Shown: one piece after another, positions 1 through 11,052 of the stretch
Layout: every line of letters begins with the position of its first letter
Numbering within the stretch: position 1 is the stretch's first letter
NCBI GenBank assembly: GCA_947034895.1
Contig: OX344765.1
Location: 33,671,001-33,735,000 of the forward strand
Length of the DNA: 64,000 nucleotides
Origin: Rhytidiadelphus loreus
Lineage: Eukaryota > Streptophyta > Bryopsida > Hypnales > Hylocomiaceae
Reading direction: 5' to 3'
The notes under the pieces: model-generated
The model's input: the letters and a program-made list of their open reading frames with translations, nothing else
Told to the model about the DNA's origin: nothing
Database searches by the model: none
Translations under genes and position numbers: made by a program

Positions 1-895
1 GGTTCTCCGAGTGGTAGTCGCAATCTATGAGAATGCGATTTTTTATTCCGGCCAATCGCGTCGGCTCAATCCCTCTATACACAAGTACTCCAGGAGGAGC
101 CTTGTGCAGGAACTTGTAGCTCACTCGGAGGAGTTCACCTTTTGCATTGGCTAATGACTTCTTGTCCCATTTGTACATTGGCTTGAAAGCCTGGTTGTAC
201 AACTTGTTGATTTCTCTTATTTCTGCGGGCTGGAGCTTCCTGACCTCTGCATCCGTCATGTTCACAGCACGGTGAATAGTGAGTGGAACAACTTTCATCT
301 TTTTCTTGCCCTTGCCCTTTGACTCATCTTCTTCCACAACTTAATCACCTGGTGCTCCCGCAATGGATTTTCGCTTCTTCGGCTTCTTCGAAGGAGATTG
401 CGTTGCAGTTTGTACAGTTGCTGCAGTGGAGGGCTTTGCCTGGTTACGGAGGTCGTCAATAAGGTCCCACTCATTCTTCATCTCTTCAAAGGTTCAGGAC
501 TGGCAACCGCCTGGCTTGTCTAAGATCCCCTTCCGTGTGATGGTCTCGCACATGTCGAGATCCATAGTGGCATAATCAAGGATCAACCCATATGTTCTTG
601 TGTCTTGGGTCCTAGGAACCATCTCGCGAACAATGACAAGGACTGTGGAGTTATCTAGACCAAGAAGCTGCAACACGTCTAAACCTGTCGTAATGTGACC
701 CCTCTTCTCGAAAGAAAGCTTCGGGCATATGATTACGGACCCATCTGGCTGGTCCATCCACTCGAGGCCCCACGCTGTCACTTTTCGATCGCATCGGAAC
801 ATTGCTCCTAGATCGTGGTCTCCGGTGTATTCAAACGTATGCACGAATGAATCTATGAACTTGTACAACCTTATAGGTGAGAAGGTGGAAGGCAT
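1..895 (-). pseudogene. decayed reading frame of unknown family, probably transposon-linked
   Basis: A minus-strand frame starts at an ATG at 895 and stays in one phase to the window edge, broken only by a TGA at 494-496 and a TAA at 341-343. Both sides of each stop read as ordinary protein, so I take it as one gene with two nonsense changes, cut by the window edge. The first 133 residues are mixed alpha/beta-like with no motif I know. Between the stops is a Ser/Thr/Lys-rich linker with a PKKRK nuclear-localisation-like run. After the second stop come an acidic patch, KGKGKKKMK, and a Tyr/Lys-rich segment. The dyad array at 975-1644 lies just upstream, and the same dyad surrounds the DUF7869-type gene at 10.5-14 kb, so this may be a second gene type of that element family. 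Introns containing the stops are possible. I do not recognise the product. Confidence 0.4.
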
Positions 896-974
896 TTCCT
901 TCGAGGTATTCTCTCTGCGCAGTGTGACACAAAAGTTAGACGTTCACCTTATCATCACTGTTTTGAGTTATTAG

Positions 975-1644
975 CGGGAGTTATCCCGTTGTTATTCGAA
1001 GCCCTCCTACTGAACATCCTTATTGAACTCTACCCTCATACCTTATTCATCGGGAGTTATCCCGTTGATATTCAAACCCCTCATACTAAACGCCCTTGTT
1101 CAACTCTATCTGTATTCCTCATTCATCGGGAGTTATCCTGTTGATTTTGTAAGCCCTCCTACTGATTATCTTTGTTCAGCTCTACCTTCGTATCTTATTC
1201 ATCGGGAGTTATCCCGTTGATATTCTAAGCCATACTGAAATCCTCTTTGAACTTAATCTTCATACCTTATTCATCGGGAGTTTTCCCGTTGATTTTCTAA
1301 GCCCTCCTACTGAACATCCTTGTTGTACTCTATCTTCATACCTTTTTCATCGGGAGTTTTCCCGTTGAGTTCGTCCTTTATGTAAACACATACACCTGAG
1401 TTCTTATAATGGCTACAACTGCTTAACCAAAACTCGATATACTAGTCAATTTCATCGGGAGATCCCGTTGTTTTGTTCTGGCTTCCTCGTTTTATTTTGC
1501 GACGATTGTCGGTTCAGGGTTTTCCAGTAGACGTTCTCTTTCTTTTAACATTCGTTTACTATGAATCTTAAGGGAGAACCCTCCATAGACTTCTGCAGAA
1601 GTGCTTTTCCAGTATATTGTACCTTTTCATCGGGAGATGTGCCC
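975..1644. repeat. tandem array of CGGGA-N4-TCCCG dyads, about 76-bp period
   Basis: Dyads start at 975, 1051, 1127, 1203, 1275 and 1351, giving spacings of 76, 76, 76, 72 and 76 bp. Degenerate or shortened forms follow at 1456 and 1631. The five-base arms are conserved while the central four bases vary (GTTA, GTTT). Each dyad is followed by TTG or TTGAT and usually preceded by TTCAT. The sequence between dyads is a looser repeat (CCCTCCTACTGAACATCCTT and variants). The same dyad recurs at 10.06-10.28, 11.97 and 14.07-14.17 kb. Confidence 0.75.
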
Positions 1645-3118
1645 ATGAAATTAGGGTTTATGGTCTGCAACTGCCATTTCTTCCAATAATAATAACGACT
1701 AGAATGTTTGGTTGTAAGGTTTCAAGGCATTTTGGCATTTCTGCGTGCACTTCCGATTTCACTATGTATCATACACAATTTCTAGCTACCACAGGCGTTT
1801 CTTTATCACTGTCGGTTAGAAAGTGAAATTGATAGTGTCTTTCCTAACATGAACAATAAACAACCACTTTCTCTACAACTACAAACAACCACAAATACAT
1901 TGACGAAGAGGACTCAATTCTTACGGGATATTCCACTCTGCTAACGAGGTGGTTGCCATGACTCTTGCCGTCTGCGCGCACAGTATGCTACACTTGGTCC
2001 CTTCGTCCCTGCTGTGAACTTGTTGTGAATCAGACTGTTCACTGATTCCTGCACAATACAAATCAGTTTCAGGACACACTTAGAGATTGCTATTGAATGA
2101 GTAGAGTAAAACAGCACAATGTATACACCTACTCGGTGATGGACAATATTCACAGGAACGGGCTCATTAAAGCTTCACCTAAACCTGCTTCACTGCACAC
2201 GGGCTCCAAATGCCCTCACCAAACTCAAAACGGATTCCGACTTTGACCTACCTGCCTGCACTCTGTGCGCTAGATTTTGTACTACAACAACAGACGCATA
2301 ACTGCGCTTACATAGCATGATAGCATTTACGTACTAAGAGACTGCCAAGAGTCTAACAAAGAACCTACTTTGCAAGTGACTACAAATTATAAAGAATGTA
2401 CTATCATGCTATTCCATCACAGTGAGACAACAAAATCCGGACAAGGTAGCGCTTGCTTGTGACTCAAGCGGAGGCACGAGTGTGGGACACGAAGTGCCGT
2501 GGGTAGGACCTCCGGGGCGTGCGGAGGATCAGTTTGCTGTCAACCTTCTTGCCCGCTTGCAGCAACAGTTCACCGCGTCTGAAGCCTAGGGTAAGTTACC
2601 GCATCTGAAGCGCAGGGTATCGCTGGTCGCGAAATTCTCCTTGCAGCCTGGAACTCTTGGGCTTCAAATTCCGAACGCCTCCTAGTTTGTGCCTCCACGA
2701 CGTGCGCTTCAAACTCCCGTACTTTCTCACTTCAACCGGACTCGTCTGCTCTCACACGTCCCTACAAAATCGATACAAGCGCAGGCGCGCGAACCCAAGC
2801 GGAGAAATACACGAGCAGCAGTTAGCCGCATGGGGTGGATGCAACGCGCGAACCCAACGGAAGTCCTGCAGGCGCGCGAAGCAGCAGGAGGAAGACAAAC
2901 GAACGGGAGAGCCAGGTGGAACTCCTTGGAAAAGGGTCCAGTGCTGGCGGCCCTGACAAGGCGTCAGGGGTCATGATCATGTGCATCAGGAGGGGGGCAT
3001 CATTATGCAAATGGCGCATGATTATGGCCATCATCAACTAAATCCCCATTCACTATGCAAGGGGGGGGGGTTAATTCTTTTGATGTGAATTAACCTACAC
3101 TTCAAATGAGTAGGGGTC
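1645..3118. other. no gene recognised
   Basis: No convincing coding frame. The part from about 2,440 to 2,990 is richer in G and C, with repeated GCGCGCGAACCCAA-like words near 2,788 and 2,846. Its overlapping short frames on both strands look like composition effects. A run of G follows at 3,061. Confidence 0.4.
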
Positions 3119-3125
3119 AAGTCAT

Positions 3126-3366
3126 GGCCAAGGAGAAGTGACCCCCTCATTGCCCCGTATTGAAACTTTGCAAAATACACTGGAAATTTTTATTTCCCAC
3201 AGTCACATTATAAAATTTGCCAATTTTGAATTCATATTTGCAATCAAAGGACCCAAATTATCTGTGGGAGGTGAAGATATACAAAATTAGTACGGCACAA
3301 AATAGGGGGCAATTTTTACATTTACCCTTATCTAGGGCAATGAGGGGTCAATTTTTCCGGGCCGTT
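3126..3366. mobile_element. 241-bp MITE with TGACCCC-type inverted ends and 8-bp target duplication
   Basis: The left end reads GCCAAGGAGAAGTGACCCCC and runs into TCATTGCCC. The right end, reversed, reads GGCCCGGAAAAATTGACCCC and then TCATTGCCC, so the inverted repeat is about 27 bp. The 8-bp word AAGTCATG flanks both sides (3118-3125 and 3367-3374). The TGACCCCCTC word is shared with the element at 36811-37035. Length, imperfect ends and an 8-9-bp duplication fit a non-autonomous hAT- or Mutator-type element. Confidence 0.65.
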
Positions 3367-3374
3367 AAGTCATG

Positions 3375-3839
3375 ATCGTGTGTGAATTGTAATTCCACAC
3401 TCCTTCACCCCTAAATGCCCAAGGCACCCAATTATTTTGGAGTTAAATTAAAATGCAGCCAAGTTGTTTATATTCTTAGCACTTTGTATTTTTGGAAAAC
3501 TCTTGTTAAAGTCTACTTTCAGGAGAAAAAAATGGATTAGAAAAATAGATGGTGATGATTTTTCTATTTCCAATTATGTGCAAGGATATTTGTTGCAATC
3601 ATCCTTGACTTTTTATGTATCCTAAATTTGGAAAAAGAAAATGTGCGTGGATACTTGCAATTACTTTTGCACTATAATGTAGGCCTAAATCCTACATGGA
3701 ACTCATCCTAAATAATACCTACAATTCATCATTGCTAAATATATTGCTTTCATTAATATAAGGGCTCATGATTATGTACAATACAATTATGATATAAATA
3801 AAATCATTGAATGAATGTGAATGTCACCTCAGAGGTAAT
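3375..3839. other. AT-rich, nothing recognised
   Basis: AT-rich spacer without a usable reading frame or clear repeat structure. Confidence 0.4.
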
Positions 3840-4071
3840 ATTTAACTACTCTTGGACTTTTAAGGGAATTCTGGACTTTGTACATTGGGGGATCTCCCAA
3901 TGTCATAGATATCTAAAATCTAAACTTGTTGTACTTTTTTCAAACCACCTAGTCCAAAATCTATATCATTTCTAGATTCTTAAAATCTATAGACTGAAGT
4001 CAAAGTCTACAATTGTCTTAGATGTCCCTTTACCAATTTTGGACTTTGCAAAGTCCAAAAATAGTTAAATA
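3840..4071. mobile_element. short inverted-repeat element with the ends of the large 4.46-15.09 kb element
   Basis: The left end ATTTAACTACTCTTGGACTT is matched in reverse at 4071 by ATTTAACTATTTTTGGACTT. Near the left end is the palindrome TTGGGGGATCTCCCAA, a T-for-C variant of the dyad seen around the DUF7869-type gene. The same terminal sequence occurs once at 4,464 and, inverted, at 15,085. I read this as a deletion derivative (MITE) of that larger element. The target duplication is not clear. Confidence 0.5.
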
Positions 4072-4963
4072 AGCCATCTTATCCATAAAAGACATTTGAA
4101 ACAAATATAAGAGACTCAAGTAAGTTAGTACTTCTATTTTTGAAAAGCACCAATCAAATATGAATTGAAACCCTTCTCAAACGCCAAATTCGAGAAGTAG
4201 ATTGAATCCAATGTCTTCCTAGATAAAAGAAGCACAATAGATTCTCACTTCTCTTAAAATATTGTATAAAGTAGTGACTTAAAATAAATTGGGCTACAAA
4301 ATAAAGTATAGAACTTATAAAAATAATTATTAAATTCAAGGGTGATCTATTGAATAGGATTTGGAGGCCAACACACGTCATCTAAGTTGGAAAAAAATAT
4401 AAAGCGTTTACGAAAATTGTAGAAGGTGGGAAAATATAAGGGATTGAAACTAATGTAGGGTGTATGCCATATTTAACTACTTCTAGACTTTCTGAGGAAT
4501 TATTGACTTTGGCCAGGGAGACTTCATTGAGAGACCTCCCGTTGGTGTGGAAAATAATTGCAAGGTGTCAATAAATGTAAAGGATGGAAAATATGAAAAT
4601 GAAATCCATAGGGTACGTGAGAAAAATGAGGACTTCACTGTATATTTTAAAGGTTCGACATAAAATAATAGAGAGAGAGGAAAAAAATAAAGGATGTGAA
4701 AAATGAAATACAATGTCGAAACAAAAATTGAATGGTGAAAAACAAAATGAGGGGTAGGCTAAAATATACAAGTCAAAAAAAAATATTGAGGATGGGAAGA
4801 AGAACATAATTACATGAAGTATATCTCCTATTGGAAGACTGAGGCCAAAATACAAGCATTCATTCTTTATTTTTTTGAAAACTAAGCCTACATTTTGTCC
4901 ATGCATTTATTTGTTAGCTATATTCTTTATAAGGAGAAGATGGCAATGGATAAGCAAGGTGGA

Positions 4964-5583
4964 TGAATAAAGCTTTACATGTTTCTTGAGGCCACGGAGA
5001 GCCCGTTTCAAGGTTGTTCCCCTTCACTATTCCCTATAGTGAAAGACAACCGACTGTTGAAAAATAAAAATAAAAAAAAAATAAAAAAAAAATAAAAAAA
5101 TTTAATTCTTCCACTGGTAAAAGAAGTAGAAAATAAAAATAAAAAATAAAAAATAAAAAACAAAAAAAATTCCGGAAATGACCTGGTCGCCTCTCCACTA
5201 TGCAGGACGTTGAGGTGGTAGGCCAACTATCTTGTTCACTGCGTTCTCGCAGCAGGATAAGTGAGGTGCATGAATAAAGCATTACATTTTTTTTGAGGCC
5301 TGGGAGAGCCCGTTTCAAGGTTGTTCCCCTTCACTGTTCCCCATAGTGAAGGACAACTGACTGTCGAAAAAAAGAATTAATTAATTAATTAAAAAAGAAA
5401 TTTAATTCTTCAAATGGTAAAAGAAGTAGAAAATAAAAATAAAAAATAAAAAAAATTCCGGAAATGACCTGGTCGCCTCTTGACCATGCCGGATGTTGAG
5501 GTAGCGAGCCAGCTGTTCTGTTCGCTGCGTTCTCGCAGTAGGGGAACCCGCAGTCTCTTAGAGGCCTCAAAAACCATCTAATG
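4964..5583. repeat. two tandem copies (307-bp period) of family C element
   Basis: The word TGAATAAAGC starts both units (4,964 and 5,271). Each unit carries GCCCGTTTCAAGGTTGTTCC, an A/T-only core of AAAATAAA runs, and TTCCGGAAATGACCTGGTCG. The second unit, 5280-5583, has the family's inverted ends: CATTACATTTTTTTTGAGGC on the left and, reversed, CATTAGATGGTTTTTGAGGC on the right. Family C recurs at 26.8, 32.6, 46.7, 52.3, 55.8, 57.9, 59.7 and 61.4 kb. Confidence 0.65.
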
Positions 5584-8567
5584 TATAATGAAACCCTAAA
5601 CATTCAACTAGTATCCATTCAATTAAGCCTAATTTCATGTGCATTCATATGCGTGTGATGAAAGTGGGGACACCAAAAAGCTACAACTCCAATTAAACTA
5701 ATCAACATGGGCTTATCCACGGATAATGGACATTCTTTGTAATTGAAAATGTCTTCCGTAGGCAGACAATACTTGTCTATATATGTAGAGAGATCATATT
5801 TTCTTCATGTAGTTGTACATGCAATGTTCATTATGGACTATGGATTATCTAAGATTATTGGAATTGAAATTCTATAAATGAAGCTTTTATTAAATGGGTA
5901 ATTATAGATGAATAAGCACAGAAGAAATATGTGTAGAAATCAATTCATTTGACTTGTCAATTATTGATGTATTATCCCAATACTTGTTTGTATGACATGG
6001 CAAAGAATGTTTTTGGGCCTTCCCACATCCTATTTTTTTAGAATTTTTTTTTTCAACCATCGTTCAACAAAAAAATATATTTTCTTTTTCCACACCAAAT
6101 TGCTTTGGTGAAGCCGTCTTGGTTGGTGCAACGCCTACAATGCATAATTAATTAATACCAATTGACGTGGCACAATCGTGGCCACATCAATTCTATTGGC
6201 AAGATTTAGAATTTTTAGTATGACTACATTGACAAAGATATTTTGGTAACTCTATTATATAGTGACTTTGATGTGATCTATGTGATCTCGGAGTTTCAGA
6301 CACGACTCTGCATAGTTTATTTACAAGTTATGATGAGTTGTAGCTTATGATGGCTATTTATTTGATCTAAGTGACGTGTTTGGAGTTGTTTTACATGTTC
6401 ATTTTAGTTTAGATATTGGTAGTCTTGCAAAGTTTCTGATTTTTACTTTATTGATAGGGAAGGCACTATAAAGGGATGTCCCTCCTACCCCGTGGGGTCT
6501 CACTCTCAGATAGGTCAAAGTAGGCCAATACTTTAAAGTGATGAACAATAAGCTTATTCAAGACTGAGTCCTGGATGGTCTACTTGCGGGCACAGTAATC
6601 AGCTCAATTTGCACAATAATAAGCTCAGTAATCATCAGATTACTTTTTTACGATTCAACCATGAGATTCCTTTTTTACGAGAGCACAATTTTGATGAAGA
6701 TTCTTTTAATTCACATGAGATTCCTTCATATCCACTCATTTTATTTCCTACAGTTTTTTTACTATGTTTTCACCAAAACTACTCCCAAACTGCCATTTCT
6801 AGTACAAGTATCAAATTTAGAATAGAAAAAAAATTCAGACACTTGTAACCATAGGATCTTTTACTATGTTGGTTTCAGAAGATGAGGAAAAATTTTCAGA
6901 AATTTCCACAATGTAGATTACAAGATATCAACATTTGAAATGACAAAAAAACAAATTTGGCCCTACTAAAAATAGGGTAGCTGCACTTCACAAGGTCATG
7001 TTTGTATGAAAAAATGTCCAAAATGGTGGTTCTTCATTGGATTCATTCTTCTAGACAAGTTGTCTAGTACATGCTTCAAAAAAAACAGATCATTTGAAAT
7101 TGTACAACATATAGGAAAAAAATAGTAACTAGACAAATGTAAAGAATGATTCAAAATACTAGAATGATTGTTAACAATGTAGTTAATATGGAATTGAAAA
7201 ATAATTGAACATCTCAATGGGTGTAATGTTGTTAAAACAGTAGGTGTAGTGAGACAGTTGCCCCAAATTGCCATGTTATTAAAAAACGTAGTTTAGGACA
7301 TGATAGAATTAATATATAGAATGATTTATCAATCACATAAAACTATGATGATTTAGAAAATTTATCTGTCAATCATAATTATTGATGCTTTCACAAAGCA
7401 ATAATTTTCATTTATGTATGCTCCTATTTGAACAATCACATATTTTATTTTGTAAAAATAAAATGACAACTTTTATTGCAATCATTTTACATTTCCTTCA
7501 CTTCACTATACGATTTCATTTATTTTCACTTCATTTTACATAATTTCATTCACTATATTGAATTTTTAATCAATTTATCATTATTGATTTGTTTTTCCTT
7601 CAACAATGCTTAATAATTTTATTAATGTTTTTATTATCTTAATTTGAAAGTACTCTAATTAAATAATAATAGAAGAACATTGACCGTTAAACTGCAAATA
7701 ATATTATTTTACGATGCATTCATTTGAACATTCTTTTAGAAATTTTTATTTTTTATTTTTAAATTCTATTAAGGATTTATTTAATTATTTACATAAATTT
7801 TAATTGATTTATGAATTGAATTTAAAACTTTTCTTATTATTATTATACAAAGAAATTTTTCTTATAATCTTTTTTTAATTTAAGATCAATGTAATTTTTC
7901 AAAGTTTGACTTATAAACAACTTGTGTGGCATTGTACTAACTTGTTCAAGTGTTTTATGTGATTTCTCTACGTATTCTTATAATTTTAAATTTTTAGAAT
8001 AATTTATCCATAATTAAATTAAATTTATAAAAACAAAATTCAATTGGAACCCTTTAACTTTGAATTCACACTTAAGAACCAAAAGTGCAAAACAACTTTG
8101 GTGTATTTGTACTCATTGAAAGCTTTTCTGCCAATGCCAAGAATGACATCAAAAACTCCTATACTCTATTTTTCATAATTTAATTCCATTAATTTTATAG
8201 TCTTAAAAATTTCTTACAAATCCATCATACATTTAGAAGGTTAGCAATGATACAACTTTACTAGTACATTCAACCCTCATTAAGTCAAACTCTCCAATGG
8301 TATAAAGAGAATGATCAATGAACACACAACCAGGGATATCTCAATGTTACATACAAAAGAAATTAGAACAAATATTACCATAGTATTTTTATTTTTACTT
8401 TTATTCAACTTTTACTTTGCACACTTAACTAAATGAAGCAAGCAAAGCCTCTACATTTGTGATTGATAATGAATGACGAGGTCAAACTCTCTAACTTCTT
8501 TAAGGTATTGATGTTAGAATGTTGTTTTTAATTGTTAATTGATTTAAAAGCACAATTATTTTTATGT
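5584..8567. other. AT-rich region with one family A fragment
   Basis: No gene recognised. About 6,765-7,265 resembles the family A element at 60455-61316; the shared phrase near 6,983 is GCACTTCACAAGGTCA followed by a match around TGTCCAAAATGGTGGTT. The rest is AT-rich sequence with only short chance frames. Confidence 0.5.
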
Positions 8568-8772
8568 TTTTTTCCTTTTTCTTTTTCCTCTCCCCCTCCT
8601 TTTTTCTATTTTCCCTCCCCCTCCCCTTCTTTTTGCCTTTTTGCCTTTTATCTTAGAATCGGTCCCAGCGGCTCCCACCCACACAGGTTTACTAAAACCG
8701 TGGAACCTAAACCTTGAAGCCTAAAGCCTAAAGCCTAAACCCTAACCCTAAACCCTAAACCCTAAACCCTAG
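8568..8772. repeat. polypyrimidine tract followed by interstitial telomere-type repeat
   Basis: From 8,568 to about 8,651 the plus strand is almost pure C/T. After roughly 60 bp come several CCTAAAG variants (from about 8,719) and then about five to six units of CCCTAAA/CCCTAA at 8,733-8,772. CCCTAAA is the Arabidopsis-type plant telomere unit. The repeat is too short and too internal to be a chromosome end. Confidence 0.8.
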
Positions 8773-9171
8773 ACCGTTGAACCTGAATCCTGAACCCTGA
8801 AGATTGACCCAAAGCAAACCGCTCTTTTTAATAAGCAACTTGTGCCTTTTAAATTTTTCCTGTGTTAGTAATGAAATTCCGTTTGATTTGTGTCCACAAT
8901 AAAAGAAGAAGAGTAGACCGCATGCACTAACAGACGAGTGAATGCACAAGTGTTCAATGCTGAATAAAGAACCCAAGAAATGCCGAGGTTGGAGTTGGAA
9001 CTAACCGTTGATAGCCGCAGTGAATGCTGCGGGTTTGAAGAATCTCAATGACAGTCGAATTCAAAGGCTGCACGTACCCCCATGAAGTTCTAGAAAGGGC
9101 TCGAATTTCTAGCAAGGTAATTCATGCGCGGCATTTCAGCAGTCAGTGAAGCGCACTGTCCAAGAATGCAG

Positions 9172-9507
9172 TCAACATTCCCAAACAAGACCGCATCTTA
9201 AGATCCTACCTGGGCTCATCAGTGCTGCACGACCTTGAAGAGCGCACATGGAAGTCAAAATGTTGGACCGGTAGATCCTTTCCAAATCAAGGCGGGAAAC
9301 GAGAGCTCCAGAATCCAACCCAATGTATTCTTGCAATCCCCCGCTCGACGTTGCTTCTTCTTTTGGAACAAACGTGAACGAGCCGAGCAGTGGCGATCGA
9401 GGAGTGTGGATACCATCGCGTCGGTCGTTGCTAGCGCCTGTGGAATGTGAGGCGCTTGAAGATCCGTCATAGTTCTTGATTTTCTCTCCAGGTATGATTT
9501 GTTCCAA
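9172..9507 (-). CDS. possible exon of an unrecognised gene
   Basis: An open minus-strand frame of about 110 codons with no ATG at its upstream end. It encodes a hydrophilic, Ser-rich stretch followed by a short leucine-rich part. Near its downstream end (about 9,208) lies CCAG/GTAGGATC, a fair splice-donor match, so it could be an exon. Base composition is higher in GC than its surroundings. I found no known motif and no partner exon, and an overlapping frame is also open, so this is weak. Confidence 0.15.
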   Translation of the reverse strand: MEQIIPGEKIKNYDGSSSASHSTGASNDRRDGIHTPRSPLLGSFTFVPKEEATSSGGLQEYIGLDSGALVSRLDLERIYRSNILTSMCALQGRAALMSPGRILRCGLVWEC

Positions 9508-10536
9508 TCCTATTCGCCAGAGGTACAGGCTTTCACGGACAATTCAATATTTCCATTAGATTATAGAATGTTCAGAGGAGCAATGACAAGTCAATTGAAT
9601 CCAGCCGTGACGAACGAGCGGAAGGTCACTTTCTCTAATCATCTGATTGTCCTCCCTTAAGAAGTTGTTAGTCTGATACTGAAACATCAGTTGAGTAACG
9701 TGTGAGTGCTAGTTGGTGAAGGAGGATTCTTGCATGCAATGCTGAACTAGTATGAAATGTGCCCACATAAGTTTTCTTGTATTGAGGGTACTACTGTAAA
9801 CGTCAGTGTGCATCCCAGTTGCAAAGGCCGTCCATAAATATGTTCTCCTGAGTGGAGACCGTAACTGTTCACTACGCCACTGGACAAAGCAACGAAGTCG
9901 TATGCCGTAGTGGTGCAGTCGTCGCCGTATCGTACATTATACGGCCGTATACTACGTGTATTGACTTTCGTACGTAGTGAATGTTATATTCTGGATCCCT
10001 GAATCCGCGACAGTAGATGATGTCCTCTTACTTCTATCGACGGATCTGTCGTTCGAAACATCGGGAGATATCCCGCTGTCAAGAACTCTCCACGAGATAT
10101 GTCCCGTTCTAACGATCGGTAGACGTCCTGTTGTTTTCATCGGGAGATGTCCCGTTCTAACCAGCGGGAGATCTCCCGTTGTTTGTAGAGGGAGGAGTCC
10201 CGTTCTAACCAGCGGGAGATATCCCGTTGTTTCCAGAGGTAGATCTCCTGTTCTTACCAGCGGGAGACCTCCCGTTGTTACCACCTGCAATTGACCTGAT
10301 GTCAAGCATATGTCCACAATCCTAATGGGAAACTTCTGTTGTTACCTATGTTGGGGCTGTCCTTTCCATTTCTGTTTCTTCTTCGTTCTTCTCTTTCTCT
10401 GGTAGTGGGTCACATGGTATCCATGCACGTCGTTTATCCACCAACGTTTACACAGTGTTGTCTTTCCTGCTATTGTGCGGACTAACATGGACTCTTTTCT
10501 TTGGCAGGTTAAATATTCATTACCTTTCTTCGCAAT
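9508..10536. other. leader region of the DUF7869-type gene with dyad cluster
   Basis: No coding frame is supported. Short palindromes such as ACGGCCGT occur near 9,941. From about 10,055 to 10,280 there is a dense cluster of the CGGGA-N4-TCCCG dyad (see separate entry). TTTCTTTGGCAG at about 10,497-10,508 is a good splice-acceptor sequence just before the ATG at 10,537, which would fit an intron in the leader. Confidence 0.4.
10055..10282. repeat. cluster of CGGGA-N4-TCCCG dyads upstream of the DUF7869-type gene
   Basis: About eight dyads or one-arm variants lie in 230 bp, separated by TTGTTTNCAN or TTCTAACCAG linkers. Central four bases include GATA, GATG, GATC, GACC and others, while the arms are kept. 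Several forms (for example CGGGAGATCTCCCG) are perfect 14-bp palindromes. Conservation of the arms with a free centre suggests a protein-binding site bound as a dimer, rather than a hairpin needing a fixed loop. Confidence 0.7.
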
Positions 10537-11052
10537 ATGTTTTCTGGAGTCAGTGAATTGGAGACAATGGATTCGGCCTTCGAATCTTTCAATGATGCCA
10601 TCACCCCATACGTTGGCGAATATACTGGGGAGTCTGACTCTCAAGAATCTTCCGCAGGGACTGCACCATTCAATAATGGTGACATAGTCAAGCTTTATCT
10701 TCCAGGATTCGGCGAAGTTGGACTGGGGTCTGTTGTGGAGACTCGATCGCAGGGTGAGTGGCTTGGTGTGCCGATCCCGTTGGAGCCGTGGATATTTGTT
10801 CTCGTACGGCCTTCATCGATCGTCGTTGAAGCTGAGCGCCTCATAATCACTCCTTGCCAGAGAGGTGTTTGGACGCTAATGGATGTTCTAAATTGGACAA
10901 TGCTGTGGAGGGCCGCCGACATTGTCAAATTTAGTACGGATCCCCATGTGGATGGAAGCCCATTTATTCGTCAGGAAGAGTGGACCGGCCGAGACTCCGA
11001 GAGGTGCATCGACTGGATTCCCTTGGTGTGCTTATGTCATCTGGGCGAATAA
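10537..11052 (+). pseudogene. N-terminal part of DUF7869-type transposon protein
   Basis: An ATG-started frame of 171 codons leads into the DUF7869-type gene. It has an acidic Ser/Glu-rich start, then a compact beta-rich stretch from about residue 45 (NNGDIVKLYLPGFG, later PWIFVLVRP) that could be a small SH3- or BAH-like barrel. The frame ends at 11,050-11,052, while the next block is open in another phase from before 10,980 onward. A junction near 10,990-11,050 must therefore be either a short intron or a frameshift. No strong splice pair stands out, so I favour a frameshift in a decaying element. Function inside the element is unknown. Confidence 0.45.

Noticed and set aside
975..1644. Regularly spaced palindromes looking like a CRISPR array
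   Set aside because: Spacers are themselves related repeats, there are no cas genes, and the setting is a plant genome with the same motif around a transposon gene.
5008..5603. Phe-rich minus-strand frames
   Set aside because: Arise from the AAAATAAA core of the tandem family C elements.
8733..8772. A chromosome end
   Set aside because: Only a few CCCTAAA units, with ordinary sequence on both sides.
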